Position numbers and translations under genes: made by a program | Part shown: piece after piece, positions 30,099-41,599 of the stretch | Layout: the number at the start of each line of letters is the position of its first letter | Numbering within the stretch: the first letter of the stretch is position 1 | Assembly: GCF_964340395.1 (NCBI RefSeq) | Contig: NC_135552.1 | Span: 15,204,694-15,264,693 of the forward strand | Direction: 5' to 3' | Source: Glandiceps talaboti | Lineage: Eukaryota > Hemichordata > Enteropneusta > Spengelidae | Length of the DNA stretch: 60,000 bases | Notes under the pieces: generated by a model | What the model was told of the DNA's origin: nothing | What the model saw: the letters and a program-made list of their open reading frames with translations, nothing else | The model's database searches: none

Positions 30099-30190
<92 letters not shown>
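30099..30190. repeat. (AT)n microsatellite followed by poly-C
   Basis: About 46 AT units; a poly-C run follows at 30208-30220. Confidence 0.98.
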
Positions 30191-30192
<2 letters not shown>

Positions 30193-30199
30193 CTTTCCA

Positions 30200-31257
30200 T
30201 TTTCACGCCCCCCCCCCCCCAACGGTCAAAAAGACTTATTCAGCGATCCCCTCTTCGTCGCAAAACACATCATTCGAAGAGGATACCGTGAAAGTTTTGC
30301 AACCTGGACGGCACATCCACGACTACACTTTGTTCGAGTTCTCCCGTAACAAACCACTACAAAAAGGCATCGCCCTGGTAGATGATAAATGTACAGCATT
30401 CTAATAAAGTTGCTCAACTTTTTCTGTGATGAGCCAGAGTCAAGTCGTGCTCTTGAGCAAGATGTGGGAACGTATACTTGATGGCAAACTGACGTCATGA
30501 TTCGAGGACGACAGGACGGGTAATAAATTGTTGTGGGCTCTTCCTTGTCATTAATATGCATGTACCTTACCTGGTTTCCCTGTATTCCTACCCTCGGTGC
30601 ATTTAGAAGTCGGTTACTGGTATTACACCGAGGGAGGCAGAACGTCTTAATACCATGGTAGTACCTACGCAATAGCCGACAATTCACTGAGTTAGGGGCC
30701 TTCAGTAATTACGCGTGAGATTGGGCCGGGTGAATAAGGAAGGGTGGGGGGGGGGGGGGGTGTCAAATCAGTTCTTGGGGCGAGCCACCTTGTAGAAACC
30801 ATGATCAGGGGCGTGTCAAATTGTACACAACAGACTGGCTTGATATTTCCCCCTTCGCCTGTAAAGACTGAGTGCACTTCAATATCGATAATTTACAATA
30901 ATATACCGGCCACGAAACGAAAATGTACATGATATATAATTTTTATTTCATCCATTGGAAGAGGAATAACATTGACCGTTTTCGACTAACATGTTGCTGA
31001 TGCCATGGCATGGGTTTCACCTCAAAGTTACATAATCCAAACTCATCTCAAGCAAGGTCATTGTTCAAAACATTCCAGAAAACCTACATGTATACAGTTT
31101 TGAGCATGTGGGTGGAAAAAAAATCATACATCATGCAGTTTCTTTTTGTGGCAGTATGTTAAGACTTCAGCTTTATAACAAGGCAAGGTACAGTGGCTCA
31201 ACTTCAATGAATATTACCGGTACATCGAATACATGTAACTTGGGTGATGATGGTTAG
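30200..31257. other. No recognisable gene
   Basis: A 153-codon minus frame (30226-30687) is the longest non-repetitive frame here, but its composition (Arg/Cys/Tyr-rich) looks like chance. No domain is recognised. Confidence 0.5.
30695..30872. mobile_element. Short degraded relative of the Harbinger-like element
   Basis: Left end GGGGCCTTCAGTAATTAC after TTA matches the left TIR at 22639. The right end is weak (GGCTTGATATTTCCCCC then CTGTAA). A poly-G tract (30748-30762) lies inside. Confidence 0.5.
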
Positions 31258-31600
31258 GCCAGTTACCCGACCCCACCTAGTTTTTCATGCTGACCCTAAA
31301 CTTTTTTGTACGTATTTGAGAAAAATAATAATAAAATCCTGAAAATCGTGGTCTCGCAAAAAAAAAAAAAAAAAGTGCGGAAAATGACCAACTTAAAAAG
31401 ACAATATAAAACTATTCCAATCTGTAATGACTGTACATCTGATAGGAAGACATAAACAACACAGAGACCATTTGGAAAACAATGGAAAACCTGAACTAGA
31501 CACTCACACATGAAAAAAGAATATAATAAAATGAAAAATCTACCTACCCCACCTATTTTAAAATTGAATGTAATCGGAACCACACAATTTTTTTTGTACG
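31258..31600 (+). repeat. Dispersed repeat, family C, copy 2
   Basis: Same order as 14365-14733, about 85% similar by eye; the internal poly-A block differs (31358-31374). Non-coding. Confidence 0.9.
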
Positions 31601-31617
31601 CCTTATATACCCTGTAC

Positions 31618-31752
31618 ATACATACATATACATACATACACACACACACATACTTTATATACATACATACATGCATGATACACACACACACACACACACA
31701 TACATACATACATGCATGCATGCATACATACACATACATACATACATACATG
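31618..31752. repeat. CATA/CACA/CATG compound microsatellite
   Basis: Alternating runs of CATA, CA and GCAT units. Confidence 0.95.
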
Positions 31753-32019
31753 GATGTGTTGTGTCACCTTTTCTGATGGTCTTCTAAAACATCAGGTAGT
31801 ATAGTGATTTATATCACTTGTTTGTTGTACATAGGTAGCAAGGTGTATGGCTGCTGGACTTGCAGGATAAAAATTCAAGGGGGTGGGAGGTTGTTAATGA
31901 AACACAAGGATGTCAACAAGGGCTATTCAATTGATTCTGTTCCTCTAGGCGACTCCTTTATTTGCTTCACCATATTTCACATCTACTGTACTTGTTGCTA
32001 CATTCTCATTTGTTGGAAT

Positions 32020-32340
32020 ACTGCTGCCATATTTGGTAATTTGTTGGGTAACTGCTGACTCATTTGATCACCTGTTGGGAAACTGCTGCCATATATGGTC
32101 ATCTGTTGGATTACTTCCACCATATTTGGTACTGTGTTGGGTAATTGCTGCCTTATTTGGTCATATGTTGGGCAGCTGCTGCTTTATTTGGTAATCTGTC
32201 AGGTAACTGCTGCCTTATTTGGTCATGTCAGGTAACTACTGCCTTATTTGGTCACCGGTTGGCAACTCCTGTCTTATTTTGTCATGTCAGGCAACTGTTG
32301 CCTTATTTGGTCATGTCAGGTACCTGCTGCCTTATATTTT
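32020..32340. repeat. Degenerate minisatellite, unit about 28-34 bp
   Basis: About ten diverged copies of TGTTGGGTAACTGCTGCCTT with TATTTGGTCA. Later copies are shortened (TCATGTCAGGTAACTGCTGC). Confidence 0.85.
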
Positions 32341-33744
32341 CCCACACACATCTGACAGATCAACAAAAGACCATATAAAGAACAGGGACAGTAGATAAAA
32401 TAAATTGTACTTTGTCCTTGATTACATTTTAATCAGATTGCATGATAATAATACTCATGACACCATATATGTATTGTTCATAACTGTTATTTAATAAGCA
32501 TACCATATGATAATATACTGAGAGATACACTTTCACAACTAAATCATACATCTATTGTCTAAACACAACTTACCTGTTTCCAGACCAAAAGATCAATACA
32601 CCTACACAGAAGTGTACCAAGGTGATGTATGACAATGGCTAACGATATGTATACGTACACTGATAAGAATACATCACATTACTTATCAAAATCTGTAGGA
32701 CTGACTACCACATCATGCTATTAGAATGACTATTTAGAATGGTTTTAATTTTACATCAGTCACGTTTACTCTGTCCCCTTGGTTTTAATCTGAAATGACA
32801 CAGAATTGTCTTGATCTGAACTAACTTATAACTAACATCGACTCATCAATACAAAAATTAAAAATATTCAGCAAAATGTGCATATATTATGACTTGCAAT
32901 GTGATACTAGTACTCTCTAAACATGAACTCAGAACTGAAGTAAGGCTCTTAAAATAGTCCCACTAGACTAGTAAAACTAATGCTTTCTTGAAGTACTCCT
33001 ACTAACGCTATGATAAAACTAATCTGTGTTGTATACAATATAAATCATGAAACAATAGCCAAAAGTAGTCATTTTTTTCCTCAATATTTTTTAACTAATC
33101 ACAGTGAGTGTCTTTAAAATGGTTTTATGTTCTACTACAACAGACAGCTTATGGTCACTACAGTGCTAGTTCTTGAAAACAAAATGAAAGTACAAACAGG
33201 AGTTACTCTGTATAAAGGTTGTCTAGTTTTAGTCAATCACACAGTCTTTGATAGATAAAAACTCTTTCGTTGTGAGGTTTTGGTTAATATGTAACGATAT
33301 GTACAGTCTAACAGCTTAATAACAACAAGTAATGCTGGTTTGACATTGCTTTGATATATAATGTTTTGACAAAAGGGAGAACTTCATCTACATGGCCAAC
33401 TTGTGGTTCACACTGAGCGTGCCCAGGTGCAAAGGACTGTGGGATACGTGTAATTATGGTAATATCTAATCTATGGTGATTTGGAAGAACAGCCTTCTGA
33501 GACATGACCTGTCTGGGTAACCAAGGCAACCAGATTATTTGTGGCTACAAATAATGGAGATATTCAGATGTGGTGACAGTGAGTGGGAGAGATTATTCAG
33601 ACAGAACAGAAAGAAGCCACACCTGGAATCGACTAAAGTTGATGTGCGATGCAAAGTATTTCTCGTGTCATGAAGAACAGAAGTTTGATATGCAGCACAG
33701 TAACAACACTATCAGGATAATGTAATTATGAAATCAAGGAACAT

Positions 33745-34050
33745 GCAATGTTAAAGGTCAAATGTACATGTCAAAGGTCAACTGTAATAGGTCATCTGTA
33801 ACCACTTCCTACCGAAGTGAATAGCTTGGGTAAGCCAATGAATGTGTTATGTCAAAGGTGAAAGGGCACCTATAACAGGTCATGATGCAATTTCTTACTG
33901 AAGCAAATAGCTTTGATAAACCAATGAATGTGTCATGTCAAAGGTCAAATTTACATGCCAAATATCAATTATAACAGGTCCTTTGTTATCATTTCTTACT
34001 GAAGTGAATAGCTTTGATATGAAGATGACAAAGGTCAAAGGTCATTGAAC
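33745..34050. repeat. Diverged tandem repeat, about 95-110 bp, three copies, rich in AGGTCA
   Basis: Copies share TTTCTTACTGAAG-GAATAGCTT-GATA and ATGTCAAAGGTCAAA. AGGTCA half-sites recur throughout. Confidence 0.75.
34032..34044 (+). promoter_or_regulatory. Perfect DR1 nuclear-receptor element
   Basis: AGGTCAAAGGTCA: two AGGTCA half-sites separated by one base, the consensus for RXR/HNF4/COUP-type receptors. It arises inside a repeat, so function is unproven. Confidence 0.4.
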
Positions 34051-35370
34051 AACATGCAACTTTAAAGTGAAATACAGATATGCAGGAGTCATACTCACTG
34101 AAGAGAAGTGGGCTAACACTTTAAAACACAGATTATCAATTTGTGCGTTATTAATCATTTTTTTTTGTGTGTGTGTGTTTGTATGAGTGCAGTAGGATGG
34201 AATTTTATATGTGAATAAGCAATTAAAACAATATATGTAATCAGTTCTACGCGAGTGAAGGAATACCATATTTTACGATCTTTTGCAGACCTACACTACA
34301 GTGATTGTAAAATCTGTTCTGTGCTGCTCAAGTTCAAAACTTATGTTTTTGTGGATATCCAATAAACTTTCCTAATTATATATGCACAGTTTTTTTTTAC
34401 ATAGTTGCAATGCACAAGTGATTTATTCAAAAATGTATAAGGGCCGACTAAACAGAAATATGAACACATGCATAGAGTGGAGCTATCTGGCTGAAATGTA
34501 ACTGACTCTGACAGACTCAGCTTTGGGGGAATTTGTACATGGAATGTGACCAACTCTGAAAATGTCAGGTTTTGCGAGAGTCTATCCGTGAAAACCAGCA
34601 GTGCTATGAGTAAAGATATTCTTTATGTGTTAACAAAGTCTGGGCTGTGACAGTTAAAAGGAAGTTAAGTGTGAAAGCAGTTCTTGATAACTTGCACTGT
34701 CGGGTGAAACACCAACGGGGCGGGGTTGACACTCAAATTGCCAAGTCTTTCCTGTATGTTGTTTGTAAGTGTTGGGGGGGGGGGGGGGGATTAGTTATAA
34801 ACTACCTACACACATTGTTTTCGCAGAAGTTTCCAAGTCTGAAGAATATGTTATTTCTCTGTGAAAAGCCAGTCAAAGTTCTGCTTTTGGCAGTTGAATG
34901 TTGTATGAAAGTACGTCAGATGAGCTGTGTTTTCCCAGTGAAATCTGTCATCGTCACTTCATTCATTGCACTGTATAGGGTTGTGGTTTCTGTCTCCGTT
35001 GTCACTCTGTATGACGTCACTCGTAAAACATGTCTTGTATCGTAAGTGTTGCGAAATTGAGTCATCTTGTTTTAATCGTCTCAAGCGGCAGTTACTGTGC
35101 TCTAGAACGTCTCCGTCCGTCCGTCTGTCAGGCCGACTGTCAGTCGGTAAAGTATCAAGAAATATTTCTTCTGTCAGCTGTTGAAGTCTGTTATGGTTGT
35201 TGTTGTAATGGTTGTTGGACAGGTCTCTATATATGGGTCTGGTCTGGTCTCAGGTTGTCACTGCTGTCTGTCGTGCATTAAAGTCTGTTAAAGAGAAAAG
35301 CGATACGCATTAACTATCGGTTGTCAAATGAATGCCTTACCAAACCCATACTCCCTTCATATGTTACCAT

Positions 35371-35520
35371 CAGTGCGCCCTCTATTGATAGCCAAAATTT
35401 TGTTGCTGTGAATCAAAACGAGTCACCACATAGTAAGAGATAGGAGTACACCAAATCTTGGTGTATCACTAGTGTGTGCATCAGTGGTGGAAGCATCTAA
35501 TTGGCTTAGAGGGCACATTG
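35371..35520. mobile_element. hAT-like MITE, family D, copy 1 (150 bp)
   Basis: Starts CAGTGCGCCCTCTA and ends TTAGAGGGCACATTG, the inverted form. The flanks GTTACCAT and CTTACCCA are a diverged 8-bp duplication. Internal sequence matches copies at 46486 and 47091. Confidence 0.85.
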
Positions 35521-36422
35521 CTTACCCATCCCTCATCATCAACTCTCTCACAACTATCAGCTCTGCAACTATGGAAAGGTGAGGTTTGTTGTCAGTGGTA
35601 TACAGCTCTGCAACGCCAACTATGGAAAGGTGAGGTTGTAGTCAGTGGCATACACACACAATTGCAAGAAATCCAGATAGGTTAGATACATAAGTTACAT
35701 GGTTAGACTTATGGACATGTAAACCAAATTCATTTAGGGGCCATATCATTTAAAAACTGATGCACAACAAACGTAATTCCTTCGTTATGGGGAGGGGGGG
35801 GGGGGGGGGATAAGAGTTCATTTCGTTTTGCATGCGTCAAAATTGTGATAACGATTTTTAATTCTTACGAAAATGGAATCAAAAGAGGCAATGCTATTTT
35901 TCTTGTCTTGACGTGGCCTCTAAACTTGGACTGAAAGTCTCGTAGATAGTGTGGTTCATTGTGAACGTTTATTTCGGCACTCTCAACAAGTTGATCGATT
36001 GACTGATGTTGATTCAATCCTTTTATTAATGTGAAAACCAAAAGTTTGATCATCTAAAATAATTATTCAATAGTTTAATAATTCCAAACAGATTTGTACA
36101 TGTTTTCAGGTGATAGTTGAAACATGTGAATGCTGCCGTCAACATGTTCATCACTGTCATGGTGCAGCCATCAAAATCAACATGTGTAAATTACGGAAAC
36201 ATGCGAATAAAAACGACTTGACAGAAACATCACGAAGACTAATAACAAGCATGAGATCTGGTAAATACAATTTCCCATTGAAATTATGTTTTGCATAGAC
36301 AATGAATTGCAATTTGAGTTTGCTGTGTTTACCGATGTCATGTTACGTGAAGTAAACATACATGTAGGACAAGTCATTCATGTTCCCTATTTTGCATTAA
36401 GAAATATCGTTGTTTTATTTAA

Positions 36423-36564
36423 ATGTAAACTTTACTATCTGATTTCAAAACTTTGCTGTGAGTTAGTAAACAAATACACTAACATATCAAAAACATCCCC
36501 GTTTTCTTTCATGTCTATTTAAAACATTTTGGGATTTGTAACATAACATAACCTTTCCCAAACT
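36423..36564 (+). repeat. Duplicated 142-bp segment, copy 1
   Basis: TGTAAACTTTACTATCTGAT ... GGGATTTGTAACATAACATA; about 93% identical to 37537-37678, same orientation, 1,114 bp apart. Confidence 0.95.
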
Positions 36565-36969
36565 AAAACAAAGAAATTACATTTCTTGTGCATCAGTTTT
36601 AAAATGACATGGCCACTTAGGAAGTCACCTATATATATATTAATAGTGACCTTGTACTTCAACAGTAGCATGATGAACATGTCAAAAGACATTGCACGGA
36701 GCAGTTGCTTGAAGAATCTACCTACAATGTTTTGTACACTCTGCTGTTAAAGTTATGGTAAGCATTGTGATAAACAAAGAAATTCAATACCACTGACACC
36801 ACAATCTGTCACCGCGCAACTCTGAAAGGAGAAACACCTGTAAACAGAATGAATACATACATACACGTGTGCATACAAGCACCAAACGATTACACTAGGG
36901 TAGCTATTCCACCTTGTTATGACATCAAAACCTGAAAACTTGATGTCCAGTGTCGAAGTTTTGATTAAC

Positions 36970-36975
36970 TTTATT
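36970..36975 (-). terminator. RBM45: Candidate poly(A) signal of RBM45
   Basis: AATAAA on the minus strand, about 860 nt after the stop codon. It is the first perfect hexamer I found downstream of the coding region. Cleavage would be expected near 36950. Confidence 0.5.
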
Positions 36976-37077
36976 GACATGAGAGGGTGTATCTAGTATT
37001 GCATTCAACAATATTGAACCAAACCCCCACCTGATCCCCCAGGTAAAGTATATGCAGTCTAGCAACCAATGAAGTGA

Positions 37078-37114
37078 CCCCCCCACCCCCCCACCCCCCC
37101 ACCCACCCACCCAC
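37078..37114 (-). promoter_or_regulatory. G-quadruplex-forming tract in RBM45 3' UTR
   Basis: The transcribed strand reads six G-runs separated by single T: three of GGG then three of seven G. This fits the G3+N1-7 quadruplex rule several times over. Confidence 0.6.
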
Positions 37115-37288
37115 ACAGGTAAAGTAGAGGTTGTCGAGAGTCCAATGATTTGAAAGCCTGTATAACTGGCTGGTCACAAAACTTAAAGGAATGCTATTAT
37201 GAAATCACATGGTTTTTTTTTGTTGTGTACAATTCAAGAAACTCCAATTCCAAACTATGAAATCATAACTACAGCAGGTGACCATAAA

Positions 37289-37306
37289 GTGGGTGGGTGG
37301 GTGGGG
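37289..37306 (-). repeat. C-rich tract complementary to the downstream G-tract
   Basis: The transcribed strand reads CCCCACCCACCCACCCAC, an exact 18-nt complement of part of 37078-37114, about 175 nt upstream in the same transcript. On the plus strand it is itself a G-quadruplex motif. Confidence 0.7.
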
Positions 37307-37536
37307 AATGCTGATATCACACCTATTAGCAAACATCTGGAGTTATTGGTGACAAAGTAACTAGTGATCTACATCAGCATTCAATGAAACACAGACACAA
37401 TGAAGACATCTGATCTACATTGGTTTGAAACACTTTGTATAGCAAGTAGAGAGAAAAGGAAACTGAACAGCGCCCCCTATATATGACAGGTGACCATTGT
37501 GACTCAAACCTCCATTACACAGGTCACACAGTATTA

Positions 37537-37678
37537 TGTAAACTTTACTATCTGATTTCAAATCTTTGCTGTGAGTTAGTAAACAAAAACACTACCATAT
37601 CAAAAACATCTTCGTTTTCTTCCATGTCTATTCAAAACATTTTGGGATTTGTAACATAACATAACTTTTCCCAGACAC
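37537..37678 (+). repeat. Duplicated 142-bp segment, copy 2 (in RBM45 3' UTR)
   Basis: Partner of 36423-36564. It lies about 155 bp after the RBM45 stop in transcript order. Confidence 0.95.
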
Positions 37679-37832
37679 CCTCAAGATTGCAATATTTGAT
37701 CTCTCCCAAAGAAAACATGTAACGTATTTCAATTTGAAAACCGTATCTGAGCAAAATTCTTACTTAAACCCAAAATTGATGACATGTGAAGCTAACCCAT
37801 ACTTACCTACTAGTACTGATATTACATTGGGT

Positions 37833-37978
37833 CTATGGACCGGTTCGTTGTCGTTTTCTTGCGTCTGGATCTCGGTCTTCGCCACTAGGGGGAGGCTCAG
37901 CTGACAGTACTTTGAGACGAATTCCAGCAACATCTTGACCGTGTAGAGTGTTTATAGCCATTTCAGCACTACCTTTGT
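37833..37978 (-). CDS. RBM45: RBM45 exon 9 (end of RRM4, basic tail, stop)
   Basis: The acceptor follows GATTTGCAG. It encodes DKGSAEMAINTLHGQDVAGIRLKVLSAEPPPSG then DRDPDARKRQRTGP and a TAG stop at 37833-37835. The KRQR cluster matches the C-terminal nuclear localisation signal of the vertebrate protein. Confidence 0.95.
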
Positions 37979-40900
37979 CTGCAAATCATAAAAAATGATA
38001 ATGTCTGTGGGTTACTGACAATGCACAGTATAATATTACTTATGTACAGGTCAGTGAATACATGCACTGGCACATGCGCATACTAATTGTATTGCACTGC
38101 AGCAGTGCAATACTGAAAACGTTATTACACACATGCATGCAAATGATAATAACAGCAAATGAGGGCATGATCGTTCCTTACGCACGAAATTATGTGATGG
38201 CACAATGAATTTTATGAAAATTTGATGTTTCAAATAAACATGACATAAAAACAGAACCCCATGCTGTGTAAGTGCTAGCATGGACACTCAGGGGTATTCA
38301 CACTCTTGCTTACAGTGTTTTTTGGCTGCACTTTCATTCACCACATTTGTGCAAGTACGACCACACTACAAGCCCTCGAGTAAATATCTTGAGTATGCTA
38401 CACTTGCACTGATGCATCATGGGGTTCTGTCATGTACAGTATATGAGTTTACTGACCATGTAGAGTTTGTGAGTTACTGACCATGTACACGATGTGAGTT
38501 ACTGACTATGTAGAGTTTGTGAGTTACCGACACACATAGAGTTACTGTCCACATATCAACATGTATGTGTAGTTGATTTAAATTAGGGAGCTGTACCTAC
38601 CTGAATACTTAGCATACCCATAGTTCCTACTTCCTAGCATATAAACATCTATCAAGTTACCAAATCGACTGAAAACATCCCGGAGAATATGAGACGGCGG
38701 GGGCTGAGGATTGCACACCACGAATAACCTTTCTGCACAGGAACTGATATGGAAATAAAAAGATGACATTTCAATATCAGAATTGAAGGTTTGGAAAATA
38801 TTGTAAATAAAGTGTGGATATGATTGTTATCAGAGGTCAACCCATAACGATATTTGAACCTAAAAAGACTTAATTACTAGTAAGGCTATGTAATTCTCAG
38901 TACCTGAAATAGAATATTACCTCTTAGGTGCATTATAAAAATAATGAAAATTCAATTTCTTGGTTGAGACCATAACTACCACTCTGCACGCTTCACATGC
39001 ACTACTATAGGCATGAGAATACGTTGACCTTGTTGTTCTATTTTGTTCCTCTATGTATTGCAGTTTTTTAGTTATACAGTAATATATTGATCGATTACTC
39101 CAAATATGGCTGCCATTCAGTAAAAAGTGTGATGAGCACTAAAAGTAAACTTTGTGCATACTTTTCTTCTCCTATATTACCTATAGACATGATTTAAAAT
39201 AAATTGGCAGCAAAAGAATATCACGAAATGGCGGATTAACCCTGAACAGGTCAAAGGTTAATGTATTAAAAGACAGTTTGTACCCGATAATAGGGGTTAG
39301 ACACTTGAATGGAGTCTCTATGTATTACAGTTTTTGAGTTATGCCATAAATATTGATGTTTAACAACAAATATGGCTGCCATTTGGTAAAATTTACATAT
39401 GTTGTGAAACAAAGTGATGTGCATATGTCCCATATGACATGTCACCTTTGTGCTGGGTTTGAAAGAAATCAGATATTGCATGTCAGAGAAATGGCATGTT
39501 ACAGATGAACACACAGACGCTCGAACAGAGCCCACTGTAATAGTCACCCTTCGGGGAATTCAAAATATCTGAATGTGCTAGATGTGGGAGGGGGAGGGGC
39601 CCTAGGACAATGACAACGAACTTGCCCTTGTGGTATTAAATCTATCTGGGTGTGTTGGATGTTGAACTTGATATTGTGGTACTCACCTGTCTGGATGTGC
39701 TAAAGGTTGTGCAGTTGGCAGTGAGGCTGAACATACTGGTGATGACATACCACCATAACCATGTCTGCCATAACCTTGACCACCACCACCACCACCACCA
39801 CCACCATCAGCCATCCTGTAGAAATCATTTCACATTAATAGTTATGGTAACATTGAACAAAGCAAATGAGTACATGATCCATCATCAGACTTTTAACATT
39901 ACCCTTTGCTTCACGTCCATACTTTTATGCACGTACGTATGGAGTATACGTCTTTAACAAAAACAATCTTGAGTGCAGTCCTAGCATCATGGTAACCATA
40001 GAAATGATGTGACATACTACGACAATTTTTGAAGCAAAGTGACAACTATTTCAGTAAGTTAAACTATGAATACTAACATACAGTATGTTCTGAGTCAAAT
40101 AACCCAATTTTTAAACTGTGAATGCCTACCCCGGCACCGAGTCAAATAACCCAATATTTTAAAGTGTGAATATCTAACCTGGCACTGAGCCAAGTATTCC
40201 TATATTTTAATCTGTGAATGCCTACCCTGGCATTGAGCCAAATAACCCAATATTTTAAAGTGTGAATATCTAACCTGGCACTGAGCCAAGTATTCCAATA
40301 TTTTTTAACTGTGAATGCCTACCCTGGCACTGAGCCAAATAACCCAATATTTTTGGGTGTGAATACCTATCTATGGCACTGAATCAAATAACCGAATATT
40401 TCAAAGTGTGAGTATCTATTGTGGCATGGACATAGTCAAATAACCCAATATTTTAAAGTATGGACACTTACCCTGGCACTGAGCCAAGTATTCCAATATT
40501 TTAAACTGTGAATGCCTACCCTGGCACTGAGCCAAATAACCCAAAATTTCAGGGTGTGAATACCTATCTACGGCACCAACTCATATAACGAAATATCTCA
40601 AAGTGCGAGTATCTATTGTGGCACGGACGGAGTCAAATAACCCAATATTTCAAACTATGGCTACTTACCCTGGTGCTGAGCCAAGTAATCCGGTATTTCC
40701 AGTGTTGCCTTCTTTATTTGCACCCATATCATCATCCGTGAACTTGACAAGCATTCTCACACCGGGTGGATACTCAAATCCATTTAATTTTTCTTTGGCA
40801 TACATGGCAGAAGCTGTTGTAGTGTACCTTACATAGGCTAGGCCTTTCAAAAAAGATAAATCATGTGTTAATATAAATTGTGTTATTACAAATCAATTAG

Positions 40901-41548
40901 TATATGCACAATATTATTGATATGGACAGTAAAAAGTTAATCTGTATTACAGTTTTTGAGTTATGCAGTAAAATATTGATATTAAACTACAAATATGGCC
41001 ACCATTTGGTAAAATTTGCATATAGCATGAAACAAAGTGAAGCGCATGTGTCCCATGTAATCTCACCTTTGTGCTAGGTTTGGAAGAGATCGGATATTAC
41101 ATGTCTGAGAAATTTTGTATTACGGACGCACACACAGATGGACGGTCAAATTGCAATATTGACTTCTTACCTTTGGTAGTACCTGTACTGTAATCCCAGT
41201 TCAGATTACAATATTCCATTCCTGGTATCAAATCAAACAGTCTTGCCAGCTGATCCTGACCCACTGATGGATCAAGAGTGATTTGTAATTTCTGACTAAC
41301 GTTCATCAAGTCTGGTAATGCCATCCCTGCACCAAACTCTATATACAGAGAAAAACAGCCATTAAAACACTAGTATGTATGTATGTATGTATGTATGTAT
41401 GTATGTATGTATGTATGTATGTATGTATGTATGTATGTATGTATGTATGTATGTATGTATGTGTGTGTGTGTATGTATGTATGTATGTATGTATGTATGT
41501 ATGTATGTATGTATAGATAGATAGAGATAGAGAGATAGAGAGATAGAG

Positions 41549-41599
<51 letters not shown>

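Larger units (their letters stand above)
32341..36949. other. AT-rich region downstream of RBM45; no gene seen
   Basis: Long unique AT-rich stretch, with poly-G tracts at 34773-34789 and 35790-35809. It might belong to an extended RBM45 3' UTR, but nothing in the sequence requires this. A short tandem duplication of about 47 bp (TATGGAAAGGTGAGGTT) lies at 35560-35650. Confidence 0.5.
36950..37832 (-). other. RBM45: Probable RBM45 3' UTR
   Basis: About 880 nt from the stop codon to just past the first AATAAA on the transcribed strand. In transcript order it holds one copy of a duplicated 142-bp segment (37537-37678), a C-rich tract (37306-37289) and a long G-rich tract (37114-37078). The end is inferred from the poly(A) signal only; a longer UTR is possible. 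Confidence 0.55.

Noticed and set aside
30226-30687. 153-codon minus frame
   Set aside because: No recognisable motif, odd composition and no splice or promoter context; compatible with chance.
38601-38730. Alternative exon 8 acceptor at TGTGCAG (38731-38732)
   Set aside because: It would shift the frame relative to exon 7; the acceptor at TATCAG keeps RRM4 in frame.
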